A stretch of DNA of 64,000 nt from Planctomycetota bacterium (GCA_020638835.1 JACKHV010000007.1:62001-126000), one strand, 5' to 3'; counted from the first letter of the stretch, positions 39,614 through 48,722 are shown. Numbers and translations are program-made. The notes: generated by a model from the letters alone, not told the origin.

Positions 39614-42157
39614 TCAGCGCTTGCGGCGCCCGCCGGGACGCACCTCGCGGCCGTCCGCGCGCAGGTAGCGCAGCACGCTGTCCTCGAGCTGGTCGGGGAC
39701 CTCCGAGAACTGGAGCGTGCGGCTGTGCAGGGCCTGCAGCACCTCGAGCTCCTCGTGGTGGTTCTCCTGGAGGTAGCGCACGACGTCGGGTTGCGCGCGC
39801 ACCTCGATCTGGCTGAAGCCCTTGAGCGTCATCGAGGAGCCGAGGCGACGCAGGATCGCGGCGGCCCGCGACTGGACGGTGCGGATCTTGCCCGCGCCGC
39901 GGCAGTGCTGGCAGGGCACGAACAAGCGCTTGCCGATGCCGGGGCCGAGGCGCTGGCGCGTCATCTCGAGCAGGCCGAACTGCGAGATGCGTCCGAGCTT
40001 GCTGCGCGCGCGGTCGCCCGCGAACGCGTCGCGGAAGGCCTTCTCCACGGTGCGCATGTTCGCGCGCCGCATCATGTCGATGAAGTCGATCACGAGGATG
40101 CCGCCGAGGTCGCGCAGCCGGATCTGACGCGCGATCTCGGGCACGGCTTCGAGGTTCGTCTTCAAGGCGATCTCCTCGAAGTCGAAGCTGTCCGTGCGCG
40201 TCTTGCCGGAGTTCACGTCGATCGCGACGAGCGCTTCGGCCTGGTCGATCACGATCGAACCGCCGGACGGGAGCTCGATGCGGCGCGAGAAGACCTTCTC
40301 GTAGTCCTGCTCGACGCCGTAGTGATGGAAGATCGGGCGATTGCCTTCGTGCAGCTTGATGCGGTCGACCTGGTCGGGCATCAGGCGCTCGGCGAACTCG
40401 CGGATCGAGTCGTAGGCGTCCTTGTCGTCGACGACGACCGACTCGGTCTCGGGACCGAACAGGTCGCGCACCGTCTTGATCGCGACGTCGGACTCCTGGT
40501 AGAGCGCCGTCGGTCCGTGGCCGACGCTGAGCTTCTCGGAGAAGCGTTCCCACGCGCCGAGCAGGTACTCGAGGTCGCGCTTCAGTTCCGTCTTGGTGCG
40601 ACCCGACGCGGCGGTCCGCGCGATCACGCCCATGCCCTTCGGCGCGAAGGAGTCGAGCACGCGCTTCAGGCGCTTGCGTTCCTTGGGGTCCTCGATCTTG
40701 CGGCTGACGCCCGTGTGCTGCATGGAGGGCATCAACACCAGGTAGCGGCCGGGGATCGAGAGGTAGGTCGTGAGCGTCGGGCCCTTGTCGCCGATCGCGT
40801 CCTTGGTCACCTGCACGACGACGCGTTGGCCGACCTTGAGCAGCTCGGTCACGGGGGTGCGCGGACGACGCCGCTGACGGTTCGCGCCCTGCTTGCCGCG
40901 CATCTTCGAGGACTTGCCGCCGCCGGAATCATCACCGTCGTCGTCGTCCTCGCCGTCGTCGTCGGCGAGCACTTCCGCGGCGATGTGGGGCTGGCTCGAG
41001 CGCTCGTCCCACTCCGACGGGTCGACGTGCGTGGACAGCAGCTTGTCGAGCTTCCAGTCCTTCTCGCCGTAGTCGGGCAGCACGTCCGAGGTGTGCAGGA
41101 AGCCGTTGCGGCCGCGACCGAAGTCGATGAAGGCCGCTCCGATCGACGCCTCGATGTTCACGACGCGTCCGCGGTAGACGTCACTGACGAGGTTCTGGTC
41201 GGTCGCCGCGTTGATCTGCAGGTCGATCAGCTTGCCGCCCTGGACCACGGCGACGCGCGCCTCTTCGCGGTCCTTCGAGTTGACGAGGATCAGCTGCGTG
41301 CGCTTGACCCGCGACTTCTTCGGTGCCGGTTCGTCGTCGTCCTCGTCGTCCAGTTCCTTGGAGCGACCGCGACCGCCGCGCGACTTGCGCTTCTTGCGTC
41401 CGCCGCGCGAGCCGCGCTCGCCGCCGATCATCTCCGCTTCGTCGGGGAGGTCCGGGAGCTCCGGGAGGTCGTCCTCCTCGCCCGGGATCGACTCGATCAC
41501 CGCGGGTCCGTCGCGGTCGTCCGCGTCGTCGTCGTCGGCGGCTTGGGTCGCCTTCTTCTTGCGCTTGCGGCCGCCACGCGTGCCGCGGCGACGGCGCTTG
41601 GGCTTGGCTTCGCCGTCCTCGTCCTCGTCCGGTTCCGCCGCTTCGCTCGCGGCGGATTCGTCCGCGCTCGACTCGTCGACCTCGTCGTCGATCGGCGCGC
41701 TCGACCCGGTCGGCTTGCGACGGCGCGAGCGTCGGCGCTTCTTGCCGGCGGGACGCTCGGCGTCCGACTCGGACTCCGCGGCGGTCTCCGCCGGCGACGC
41801 GTCGCCGACCTCTTTCACGACCTTCTCGGTCGAGCTCGCGGAGCGCCCGCGCAAGGCGGACCGACGTCGCGGACGCTTCTTGCGCCCGGAGGTCGTTTCG
41901 GAGTCGTCGTCGCTCGACGCGCTGGGCGCCGGCGGTTCTTCCGTCGCGGCGACGGTGCCGTCGCCGTCGCTCGCCTTCTTCTTGCGTCGCCCGCGGCGCC
42001 GGGACTTCTTCTTCGTTCCGGTCTCGCCGGAACCTTCGGTGGCGCTGGTCGCGCCGGCTTCCGCGGAGCGGAAGAGCGAGTCGCCGTCCAATCCGGAGTC
42101 GTCGAACGCCCCGAATCTCGCGACCCCTTCGGGAGTCGCGTGGTCGTTTTGAATCAT
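39614..42157 (-). CDS. rne: Ribonuclease E/G family endoribonuclease with long low-complexity N-terminus
   Basis: 847 aa from ATG 42157 (the frame stays open to 42229). The first ~275 residues are low complexity: alternating Lys/Arg clusters (KKKSRRRGRRKKK) and acidic/Ser stretches, likely disordered and RNA- or partner-binding. The catalytic part begins at QLILVNSKDREEARVAVV. An S1 domain (GRVVNIEASIGAAFIDFGRG) is interrupted by ~80 residues with an acidic run (DDDGEDDDDGDD). The metal-binding active site VAIDVNSGK and VIDFIDM is intact, followed by the zinc-link CQHCRGAG. The enzyme processes rRNA and initiates mRNA decay at single-stranded AU-rich sites. Its position before rplU-rpmA-obg is conserved in several phyla. 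Confidence 0.92.
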   Translation of the reverse strand: MIQNDHATPEGVARFGAFDDSGLDGDSLFRSAEAGATSATEGSGETGTKKKSRRRGRRKKKASDGDGTVAATEEPPAPSASSDDDSETTSGRKKRPRRRSALRGRSASSTEKVVKEVGDASPAETAAESESDAERPAGKKRRRSRRRKPTGSSAPIDDEVDESSADESAASEAAEPDEDEDGEAKPKRRRRGTRGGRKRKKKATQAADDDDADDRDGPAVIESIPGEEDDLPELPDLPDEAEMIGGERGSRGGRKKRKSRGGRGRSKELDDEDDDEPAPKKSRVKRTQLILVNSKDREEARVAVVQGGKLIDLQINAATDQNLVSDVYRGRVVNIEASIGAAFIDFGRGRNGFLHTSDVLPDYGEKDWKLDKLLSTHVDPSEWDERSSQPHIAAEVLADDDGEDDDDGDDSGGGKSSKMRGKQGANRQRRRPRTPVTELLKVGQRVVVQVTKDAIGDKGPTLTTYLSIPGRYLVLMPSMQHTGVSRKIEDPKERKRLKRVLDSFAPKGMGVIARTAASGRTKTELKRDLEYLLGAWERFSEKLSVGHGPTALYQESDVAIKTVRDLFGPETESVVVDDKDAYDSIREFAERLMPDQVDRIKLHEGNRPIFHHYGVEQDYEKVFSRRIELPSGGSIVIDQAEALVAIDVNSGKTRTDSFDFEEIALKTNLEAVPEIARQIRLRDLGGILVIDFIDMMRRANMRTVEKAFRDAFAGDRARSKLGRISQFGLLEMTRQRLGPGIGKRLFVPCQHCRGAGKIRTVQSRAAAILRRLGSSMTLKGFSQIEVRAQPDVVRYLQENHHEELEVLQALHSRTLQFSEVPDQLEDSVLRYLRADGREVRPGGRRKR

Positions 42158-42782
42158 GTCAAGGAGGGTCGGATGGCTGCCTCCGCGCGCGGCTGCCGTC
42201 GGGAGCCGCGAAGACCGAGGGGTCTCCACGCTCCGGCGCCGCGCGTCTCGCCGGCGCCCACCGAGCAGGGGGGCGGCCGAGCCGAGACAGGTCCGGGTGT
42301 TTTCAGCTGGGTTGTGAGAGGCGCAGGAGAGCGCCCGCGGCCGCGCGTGCCGCTCGTCGGATGGTCAGCGAGCCCGGCGGGCTCGCGCTGATTCTGTTCG
42401 TGCCCCGTCGGCGACGTCGTCGCCGCGTGATGCCGCCGCGCGGGCGAGCGTCACGGGACGCCGAGGAGGAGCCGCGAGGGTCTCGCGGCGCCGGCCGGCG
42501 CCTGGAGCGTTCGGGTCCGCCGGATGCGTCCGCGTGGTCCCGGGGGACCGCGGCGGGCGTCGCCGGCGAAGCGTCGAGGGCCGCTCCCGGGGGGAGTTCC
42601 CGCGCCGAAGCCGGAGCCTCGGGCGCTGCGTCCGGTCCGATCCGCCCTGGGGCGGGGTCGGAGCCGAGCGCTCGACGGGCCCTATGCTTGCCTATCGACC
42701 GGAGGATGGGAAAGCCCAAGCCCGGCTTTTCTCCGCGTCCCCCACCCTCCACCCCCGTCCGGCGGGTCCCGAGACGAAAGAA
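42158..42782. other. Long leader region of the RNase E/G gene
   Basis: About 625 bp between the pilQ terminator and the rne start, both minus strand. An open frame of ~150 codons at 42303-42752 is Arg/Pro/Ala-rich without motifs and is judged noise. RNase E mRNAs often have long autoregulatory 5' leaders, and this stretch could be one; no specific structure is claimed. Confidence 0.4.
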
Positions 42783-42810
42783 GGGGCCCCGCGCCGTCGC
42801 GCGGGGCCCC
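42783..42810 (-). terminator. Intrinsic terminator after pilQ
   Basis: Perfect 12-bp arms GGGGCCCCGCGC/GCGCGGGGCCCC with a 4-nt loop, 33 bp beyond the pilQ stop. On the minus strand it is followed by TTCTTTCGTC, a moderately T-rich tail. Confidence 0.82.
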
Positions 42811-42842
42811 TCCGGGAGTTCGGTTCGCTCAGGGCGAGCGGA

Positions 42843-44651
42843 TCAGTTCTCGAGCATCGTCGGCTCGACGTAGTCACCGGAGACGAGCGCCTCGACCTGG
42901 TCGTTGAGGCGGGTCCGGCGGAGCTGCAGCTCGCGCTGGAGCAGCTGCTCGTGGTCGTCACGCGAGTGCACGATGCTCGGGGTCAGGAAGACCATCAGGC
43001 TGCGGCGCGCGCGGTTGCGGCTCTTGTGCTTGAAGAGCTCGCCGACCAGCGGGATGCGCCAGAGGCCGGGCACCTTCGAGACCGTCTCGGTCTCCTGCTC
43101 GGTGGTCAGACCACCGATCACCGCGGTCTGGCCGCTGTCCACCATCATCGTCGTGACGATGGTCGAGGAGCGCGTGCGCGGCAGCGCGATCGTGCCCTCG
43201 AGACCGGCGGCGCCGATCGTGAAGACGTCGAAGCCCTCGGGCGCGAGCGAGCTGTTGCCCGTACCGGAGAGGCTGGTCTCCTTCGGGATCACCTCGAGCA
43301 TGATGCGGTCGGCGCCGGGCACGATCTGCGGCTTCAGCAAGAGCTGGAAGCCGACGTCGACGGGCGAGCTGCTCGCTTCCTCGAGGGAGAGCTGCAGACC
43401 ACCGGCCTGGCCCTGTTCCGACTTCGCCTCGGCGTAGCGGATCGTCTCACCGACGAAGATCGTCGCCGGGTGACCGTCGAGCGCGATGATCTTCGGCGCC
43501 TGGATGACGTCGGAGGTCGTGTCGCGCTGGAGCAGGCGCAGGGTGGGCGAGATGTCCTCGAAGGACAGCGAGCCGTAGACGGTCGGCGGGATCACGGTCG
43601 TGCCGCCGAGCGAGGCGTCGGGCTTGATGCCGTCGGCCCAGCCGCCGGTGAAGGGCAGCGTCGTCGGGATCGAACCCCAGCTGCCGCTGACCTGCGGTCC
43701 GTCCGGACCGTAGTCGACGCCGAGGTTGAGCAGGTCGCCCTTGCTCGTCGAGACGAACTTCACGTCGACGAAGACCTGCTGCGGCTCGACGTCGAGCGTC
43801 TCGAGGATCGCCTTGATCTCTTCGTGCACCTGCTGCGTGTCGCGGACGATGACGACGTTCTGGCGCTCGATGTAGTCCATGTCGCCGCCGGGCGTCAGGG
43901 CCTTCTCGAGGGCGCGCAGCACGGTGAAGCGCTTCGCCACGTCCTCGGCGGTGCCCGCTCCGCCGCCCTTGGCGCCGCCCGACGAGCTCTGCGCGGTGCG
44001 CACGAACTCCGACTTGATCACCGGGACGTAGTCGCCGTCGGGACGCAAGTAGCGGAACTGGTAGCTCTTCGTGATCAGCTGGTCCTGCAGCACGATCGGA
44101 TCGACCACGCGCAGGATGTCGCCCTTCTCCTCGACCACGACGTAGCCGCGGGTCTTGGCGACGACCTCGAGCGCATCACGCCACGGCACGCCGTTGAAGC
44201 GCACGGAGATCGTACCGACGACCTCGGGCGCGACGACGATGTTCGCACCGGCGACGCGGGCGATCGTGTCGATCACTTCGCCGATCTCCTGATCGGTGAA
44301 GTTGAACTCGACCGGCTCCTGGTGCAGCACGACGAGCACGCCGCCCTGACGCTCCTCGACGACCGCGTTGGCCTTCTCGGCCGCGATCTCGAGCGCTGTG
44401 CGCCAGTGCACGTCGGAGAGCTGCAGGCTGACGAGGTTGTCGGAGACGACTCCGTCACTGCTGTCGCCGAGCTCGACGTCGATCACTTCGATGTTCGCAC
44501 CGGAGCGCTCGCGCAGGAAGTCCACCACGCTGGAGAGCTCGCGCTCCGCGACGTTCAGCGTCACGCGAGCCTCGCGGCTCGGGACTTGCGCAAGAGCGCC
44601 GGGAGTGAGACCGCCGAGGATCAGCAGCCCGCACAGAATACTTTGTTTCAT
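42843..44651 (-). CDS. pilQ: Secretin PilQ/GspD-type outer-membrane channel
   Basis: 602 aa. A Sec signal peptide (cleavage near GALAQ) leads to two STN/N-domain-like modules: VTLNVAERELSSVVDFLRER and FNFTDQEIGEVIDTIARVAG with ISVRFNGVPWRDALEVVAK. The C-terminal secretin barrel shows DTTSDVIQAPKIIALDGHPA, TMMVDSGQTAVIGGL and the hallmark VPGLWRIPLVGELFKH followed by RSLMVFLTPSIV. It should form the multimeric outer-membrane pore for pilus or secretion traffic. It is the last gene of pilM-pilN-pilO/P-pilQ, 45 bp after pilO/P, and ends at a strong terminator. Confidence 0.95.
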   Translation of the reverse strand: MKQSILCGLLILGGLTPGALAQVPSREARVTLNVAERELSSVVDFLRERSGANIEVIDVELGDSSDGVVSDNLVSLQLSDVHWRTALEIAAEKANAVVEERQGGVLVVLHQEPVEFNFTDQEIGEVIDTIARVAGANIVVAPEVVGTISVRFNGVPWRDALEVVAKTRGYVVVEEKGDILRVVDPIVLQDQLITKSYQFRYLRPDGDYVPVIKSEFVRTAQSSSGGAKGGGAGTAEDVAKRFTVLRALEKALTPGGDMDYIERQNVVIVRDTQQVHEEIKAILETLDVEPQQVFVDVKFVSTSKGDLLNLGVDYGPDGPQVSGSWGSIPTTLPFTGGWADGIKPDASLGGTTVIPPTVYGSLSFEDISPTLRLLQRDTTSDVIQAPKIIALDGHPATIFVGETIRYAEAKSEQGQAGGLQLSLEEASSSPVDVGFQLLLKPQIVPGADRIMLEVIPKETSLSGTGNSSLAPEGFDVFTIGAAGLEGTIALPRTRSSTIVTTMMVDSGQTAVIGGLTTEQETETVSKVPGLWRIPLVGELFKHKSRNRARRSLMVFLTPSIVHSRDDHEQLLQRELQLRRTRLNDQVEALVSGDYVEPTMLEN

Positions 44652-44696
44652 CGTCTCGTCGTCCTGGCGGTCGAACCGCCATCGCCTGTTTTTGCC

Positions 44697-46091
44697 CTAG
44701 AAGCGGCGCGCAAGAATGACGCCGCGGAACACGAACTCGATCTCGTCGGTGCGAATCTCACGGATGTACAGTTCCTCGCCAACCAGGTCGCCGACACCCA
44801 CCGAGCGACCATTGACGAGGGCGGCCGAAGGAACGCCATGCAGGATGGCGACGCCCCCGACCTCGATCTGAATCTCGTCGAACTCCATGACCGTGCGAGC
44901 GAGTCCTTCGAGACGATTCAGCTCGTCGACGAAGGGCTTGCGCAGCGGGTCGTTCTGCACGTAACTCAGCTGACCGTCGACGAGGCGGTAGGCCTCGAGC
45001 ATCAGGTCGTATTCTTCGGCCACGAGGTGCCGGTTCATCGCCTCGAGCACTTCACGCAGCTTCTCGACCGAGGGGCCGCGGCCGCCTTCGGAGTTGAGCA
45101 AGCCGCGACGGAGCTCGAGCAACGGATCGTTGACCTCGAGCTGCAAGCGGCGCTGCGAAGGCACGTAGCGGATCGAAGCCTCGGCGTCGATGCGGCGCAC
45201 GTCCTCTTCCAGCGAAGCGAGCATGTCCTCGAGGTCCGCGCGGGCGACCATCTCGGCGATCACGTTCTCCGCGGTGCGCGTGAGTTCCCACTGCGCCTCG
45301 GCGGCTTGCGTGCGGTCGACCAGGTCCTGGACGATGTCCATCTGTTCCTGGACGGTCAGCGCGCTCTCGCCGTCGCCGGCCACGGGCACGCGCGGGTCGA
45401 CCCAGGGGTCGCGCCGGCCGCGGGCTCCGCGGTAGTCGTAGTCGTTGATCGCGAGCGCCATGCGGCGGCGGTTGATCTCGCCGACCAGCAGGTCACGCTT
45501 GCGGTCGTAGCCCTCGATCTTGACCAGCTCGGACGCGTTCGGCGCCTCGTAGACGAAGGTCTCGAGGTCCATCTGGACGCGGTGCGCCGCGAAGCCGTCC
45601 TCTTCGAACTGCTTGCGCTTGGCCGCGGTCAGCTTGAAGCGCGGGACGCGGATGAAGCGCTCGTGCGACTCCGCCATGTCGAGGAAGTCGAGCAGCTCGA
45701 ACGAGTCCGCCTCGAGCGTCAGCGTGTACGCGACGTGGTCGAAGGCGGCGCCCTTCTCCTTCGCGATCTCCTTCTTCTTCAACCCGCGAATCCGCACGTT
45801 GGAGTCCTCGGAGAAGCGCTGGAGCGTGCGCACGAGGTTGTTGACGTTCTCCGTGTCCGGAAGAACGTCCTTGATGTACTCGGTCATCTCGCGCAGCACG
45901 ATCACCTCGCGCTCGAGGGCACCGGTGCCCTCGATCAACTTGCGCGACGTGTCGATCTTCGTGCGCATGTCGGCGACCTCGGTGCGCGTGAGCTCGATGT
46001 CCTCGTGCTCGAAGTAGATCAGCGCACCGATGCCCGCGGCGATCGCGATGCCTCCGGCGATGATCCCGGTCAGGAGCTTCTTCTCGTTCAC
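44697..46091 (-). CDS. PilO-PilP fusion, type IV pilus alignment protein
   Basis: 464 aa, about twice normal PilO. Residues 1-210 match PilO: N-terminal membrane helix (8-26), coiled-coil, then the ferredoxin-like fold (AYTLTLEADSFELLDFLDMA). Residues from ~214 look like PilP: the YDYRGARGRRDPWVDPRV segment at 218-235 corresponds to the PilP signature with RDPF and a Pro, followed by long helices. The terminal ~60 residues (VGGVAILHGVPSAALVNGRS, then VGVGDLVGEELYIREIRTDE) resemble the PilP/GspC beta-domain that binds the secretin. No separate pilP gene lies in the operon, which supports fusion. The start is GTG 46091, inside the pilN stop (GTGA). The long helical middle has no parallel I recognise. 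Confidence 0.82.
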   Translation of the reverse strand: MNEKKLLTGIIAGGIAIAAGIGALIYFEHEDIELTRTEVADMRTKIDTSRKLIEGTGALEREVIVLREMTEYIKDVLPDTENVNNLVRTLQRFSEDSNVRIRGLKKKEIAKEKGAAFDHVAYTLTLEADSFELLDFLDMAESHERFIRVPRFKLTAAKRKQFEEDGFAAHRVQMDLETFVYEAPNASELVKIEGYDRKRDLLVGEINRRRMALAINDYDYRGARGRRDPWVDPRVPVAGDGESALTVQEQMDIVQDLVDRTQAAEAQWELTRTAENVIAEMVARADLEDMLASLEEDVRRIDAEASIRYVPSQRRLQLEVNDPLLELRRGLLNSEGGRGPSVEKLREVLEAMNRHLVAEEYDLMLEAYRLVDGQLSYVQNDPLRKPFVDELNRLEGLARTVMEFDEIQIEVGGVAILHGVPSAALVNGRSVGVGDLVGEELYIREIRTDEIEFVFRGVILARRF

Positions 46092-46717
46092 TTCCGTTCC
46101 TCCGGGGTCTTGAGATCGAGTTCGAGCGGGAACGCCCACACGACGGCGGGCATCAGCTCTTCGTCGACGATCGACTCGGAACCTTCCGGCGGCGCCGGCG
46201 GGTTGAAGTCCTTGATGAACGGCGAGTTCTCGACGTCCTCGAGGAAGTTCGCGACCTGCGCGAACTTGTCGGAGCCGGAGTGTCCGCCGGCCTTCAGGCT
46301 GCCGGAGCCGCCCGAGCGCTTGTCGCCGTCCTGCGTGACGTTCAGGTCGTCGAGCCAGATGAGGTGACGCTGTCCGTCGCCGCCGCGGTTCACGACGTCG
46401 ATCAGCTCGTCGACCTTCTCGGTCCACGAGATGCGCTTCTTCGTGATCTCGGCGAGCGTGTCCTCACGGTGCTTGTAGACCTTGCTCTCGCCCTCGAGCG
46501 CCCTGTGATAGGCGACCTGGGGCGCGAGTCCGTCCATCTCCGTCTGCAGCACCGAGAACTCGGACTGCACTTCCGCGGCGATGCCGAACGCGGCCCATCC
46601 CCACCAGGCGGCGAGGGAGGCGTTGACGGCGACGGCGCCGGAGACGGCGAGCATCAGCTTGACGGGAGTCCGCTGTTTCCTGCGGTACTCCTCCGGGAGC
46701 AGGTTGATGTGAATCAT
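46088..46717 (-). CDS. pilN: Type IV pilus alignment protein PilN
   Basis: 209 aa. The N-terminus MIHINLLPEEYRRKQ is the PilN signature that binds PilM, followed by one membrane helix (about 20-45, LMLAVSGAVAVNASLAAWWG) and a coiled-coil/ferredoxin-like periplasmic part. The start ATG 46717 overlaps the pilM stop (ATGA), and its own stop overlaps pilO/P (GTGA), so pilM, pilN and pilO/P are strictly coupled. A Gly/Ser-rich insertion (KRSGGSGSLKAGGHSGSDK) in the C-terminal half is unusual. Confidence 0.9.
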   Translation of the reverse strand: MIHINLLPEEYRRKQRTPVKLMLAVSGAVAVNASLAAWWGWAAFGIAAEVQSEFSVLQTEMDGLAPQVAYHRALEGESKVYKHREDTLAEITKKRISWTEKVDELIDVVNRGGDGQRHLIWLDDLNVTQDGDKRSGGSGSLKAGGHSGSDKFAQVANFLEDVENSPFIKDFNPPAPPEGSESIVDEELMPAVVWAFPLELDLKTPEERK

Positions 46718-47775
46718 GCGGCTCTCACTCTCGAGGCAAGCCCGACGGCGACCACCAAGGTCGGCGCCCAAGCTTCCATCTCTTCGACGTCCACCCGCGA
46801 CGGATCGATGCGCAGGCCCTCGAGCGGGCTCCAGGTGCGCGTCCGGCGGTTGGTCGCCTGTTCGACGTATCCGGTGACTCCCGGGGCGAGCACGCCCCCA
46901 CCGGAGAGCAGGATCTCCTCCACGGAGACACCGGCGTGGTGTTCGACGTAGTCGAGCGAGAGGGAGATCTCGCTGACGAGGTCCTCGAGGACCGGCGCGA
47001 TCGCGCTGTTCACCTCGGGTTCGTGGCTGTCGCTGGCGCGCTTGATCGCTTCGGCCTCGAAGTTCTCGACGCCCAGGCGGCGCGCGACGGCTTGGGTCAT
47101 GTCCCCGCCGCCGATCGCGATCTCGCGCGAGAAGCAGGTCTCGCCGCGGTAGAGCACGTTGATCGAGGTGCGGACGGCGCCGACGTCGACGAGCGCGATG
47201 GCGCGCGGCTCCGACTCGCTCTCGAGCTCGTCGGGCAGCAGCCCGCAGAGTTCCCAAGCGTTCGCGAGCGCGAAGAGGTCGACGTCGACGGCGACCGGGG
47301 TGAGCCCCTGTCCCATCAGCATCTGCACCTTCTCCTCGATCGCGTCGGTCTTGCAGGCGGCGAGCAGCACCGTCATCTGGTCGTCCGGTCCACCCTCGCT
47401 CGCGACCGCGCCGGGCGCGGCGTTCTGCAGCGCTTGGCAGTCGAGGACCACTTCGTCGAGCTCGAACGGCAGGTACTTGTCCGTCTCGAAACGGATCGCC
47501 TGCTGGAGCTCGTGGTCGCTCATCTTCAGCATCGGGACGTAGCGCACGACGACCGACTGACCGGCCATCGAGACGACGACGTTCTTGCTGCGGAACTTGC
47601 CTTCACGGAAGGCGGCTTCGATGCCTTCCTGGACGGTCCCCCCGGGGGGGATCTCGATGCGCGCGAAACCCGTGATGACGGGTTCGGGCCCCTCCAGGGA
47701 AATCTCGACCGCCTTCACGACCGAGCTTCCCAGATCGAGTCCGATGACGCTCTTTGACTTGCGGAACACGGGCAC
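46714..47775 (-). CDS. pilM: Type IV pilus assembly actin-like ATPase PilM
   Basis: 353 aa from GTG 47775; an in-frame TTG at 47817 would add 14 residues. PilM is a cytoplasmic actin-like protein recruiting PilN. Visible: SVIGLDLGSSVVKAVEI (phosphate 1), MLKMSDHELQQAIRFETDKY, IALVDVGAVRTSINVLY (phosphate 2), REIAIGGGDMTQAVARRLG and ILLSGGGVLAPGV (adenosine motif). It heads the alignment-complex operon, 175 bp after ptsH and without a strong terminator between them. Start choice rests on the family's usual N-terminus. Confidence 0.92.
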   Translation of the reverse strand: MPVFRKSKSVIGLDLGSSVVKAVEISLEGPEPVITGFARIEIPPGGTVQEGIEAAFREGKFRSKNVVVSMAGQSVVVRYVPMLKMSDHELQQAIRFETDKYLPFELDEVVLDCQALQNAAPGAVASEGGPDDQMTVLLAACKTDAIEEKVQMLMGQGLTPVAVDVDLFALANAWELCGLLPDELESESEPRAIALVDVGAVRTSINVLYRGETCFSREIAIGGGDMTQAVARRLGVENFEAEAIKRASDSHEPEVNSAIAPVLEDLVSEISLSLDYVEHHAGVSVEEILLSGGGVLAPGVTGYVEQATNRRTRTWSPLEGLRIDPSRVDVEEMEAWAPTLVVAVGLASRVRAA

Positions 47776-47950
47776 TGCCTCTCCGGGGAAGTCCGAGAGG
47801 GCCCGCTCGGTGTCCAACTATGGCACCGGGATCGTCCCTCTACCCGGCGAACTGTCGGCCCGAGGTCGGGTTCGACTGGAGGGGCGCGCGGGAAAACCCC
47901 GCCGGCGCGTTCGGATCCGGGAGTCCGGAGCCGGGGGCGGGGTCAGGGGG

Positions 47951-48211
47951 TCAGAAGCCGCCCGAGACCAGGGCCCGCAGGCGCTCCAGCAGCTCTTCGG
48001 CGCCCTGACCCTCGGCCGTGAAGGCCAGTTCCGAGCCCTGGCAGGCCTGCAGGGTCATCAGGGACAGGATGCTGCGGCCGTCGGCGACGGCCTCCCCGCA
48101 CTGGACGGCCAGGGAGCAGTCGTACTCGAGCGCCAGCGAGACGATCGCGTGGCAGGGCCGCGCGTGCAGGCCCTCCGGGTTCACGATCTGTACGGTCAGC
48201 GCGGAGTGCAC
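47951..48211 (-). CDS. ptsH: Phosphocarrier protein HPr / NPr
   Basis: 86 aa from GTG 48211. HPr shuttles phosphate from enzyme I to EIIA. The active-site loop NPEGLHARPCHAI contains His15, and the regulatory region VADGRSILSLMTLQA contains the Ser46-equivalent. It is paired with a PtsN-type EIIA 31 bp upstream rather than with sugar transporters, so it is probably the NPr of a nitrogen-type PTS. No enzyme I (PtsP/PtsI) or HPr kinase is in the window. Confidence 0.92.
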   Translation of the reverse strand: MHSALTVQIVNPEGLHARPCHAIVSLALEYDCSLAVQCGEAVADGRSILSLMTLQACQGSELAFTAEGQGAEELLERLRALVSGGF

Positions 48212-48242
48212 GGGCGAGGCGAGGCTGGGGGTCGGCCGGTGC

Positions 48243-48722
48243 TCAGACCGCCGACATTTCCTTGAGCAGGTCGACCAGCTCGGTCTTCGTCTTCGCGCGG
48301 CCGGCGAAGCGCCGGAAGTCGCGCTCCCGGGCGAGCTTCGCGATCCACGTCATCATCTCGAGGTGTCGCTCGGGGTCGTGCTGGTCGCCGGCGCGCTCGG
48401 GTCGCAGGACCGTGAAGAAGATGCTCACGGGTTCGCCGTCGATCGCCGACCACTCGAGACCTTCCTTGTGGATCGAGATGCTGCAGGCGACGCGGTCGAG
48501 CCCCTTGAGCTTGACGTGCGGGATCGCGACGCCGGCGCCGACGCCGGTCGAGCCGAGGTCCTCGCGCGCGACGAGCGCCTCGACGGCAGCGGCCTCGAGC
48601 TCAGCCGGCAGGGCCTTCGCCTTGACGAGGTTCTCGACGAGCTCGAGGATCGCTCCCGGCTTGTCCTCGGCCTTGAGGTTGACGCTGCAGCACTTCGGCT
48701 TGAACTGCTTCCAGAAGTTCAT
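48243..48722 (-). CDS. ptsN: PTS EIIA component of the nitrogen type (PtsN-like)
   Basis: 159 aa. The PTS_EIIA type-2 fold is recognisable from VEALVAREDLGSTGVGAGVA followed by the active-site IPHVKLKGLDR with the phosphorylatable His, SISIHKEGLEW, and DGEPVSIFFTVLRPE. No transporter EIIB/EIIC domain is attached. In proteobacteria PtsN is a regulatory terminal phosphoacceptor linked to nitrogen, potassium and envelope stress; the neighbours rpoN, hpf and ptsH reproduce that cluster. It starts 240 bp after the hpf stop, with the hpf terminator between. Confidence 0.92.
   Translation of the reverse strand: MNFWKQFKPKCCSVNLKAEDKPGAILELVENLVKAKALPAELEAAAVEALVAREDLGSTGVGAGVAIPHVKLKGLDRVACSISIHKEGLEWSAIDGEPVSIFFTVLRPERAGDQHDPERHLEMMTWIAKLARERDFRRFAGRAKTKTELVDLLKEMSAV

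Noticed and set aside
42303..42752. Minus-strand open frame of ~150 codons between pilQ and rne
   Set aside because: Arg/Pro/Ala-rich, no motif, no ribosome-binding site; the region is better explained as the rne leader.
47776..47817. TTG start of pilM at 47817
   Set aside because: The GTG at 47775 gives the standard PilM N-terminus; the extra 14 residues have no counterpart in the family.
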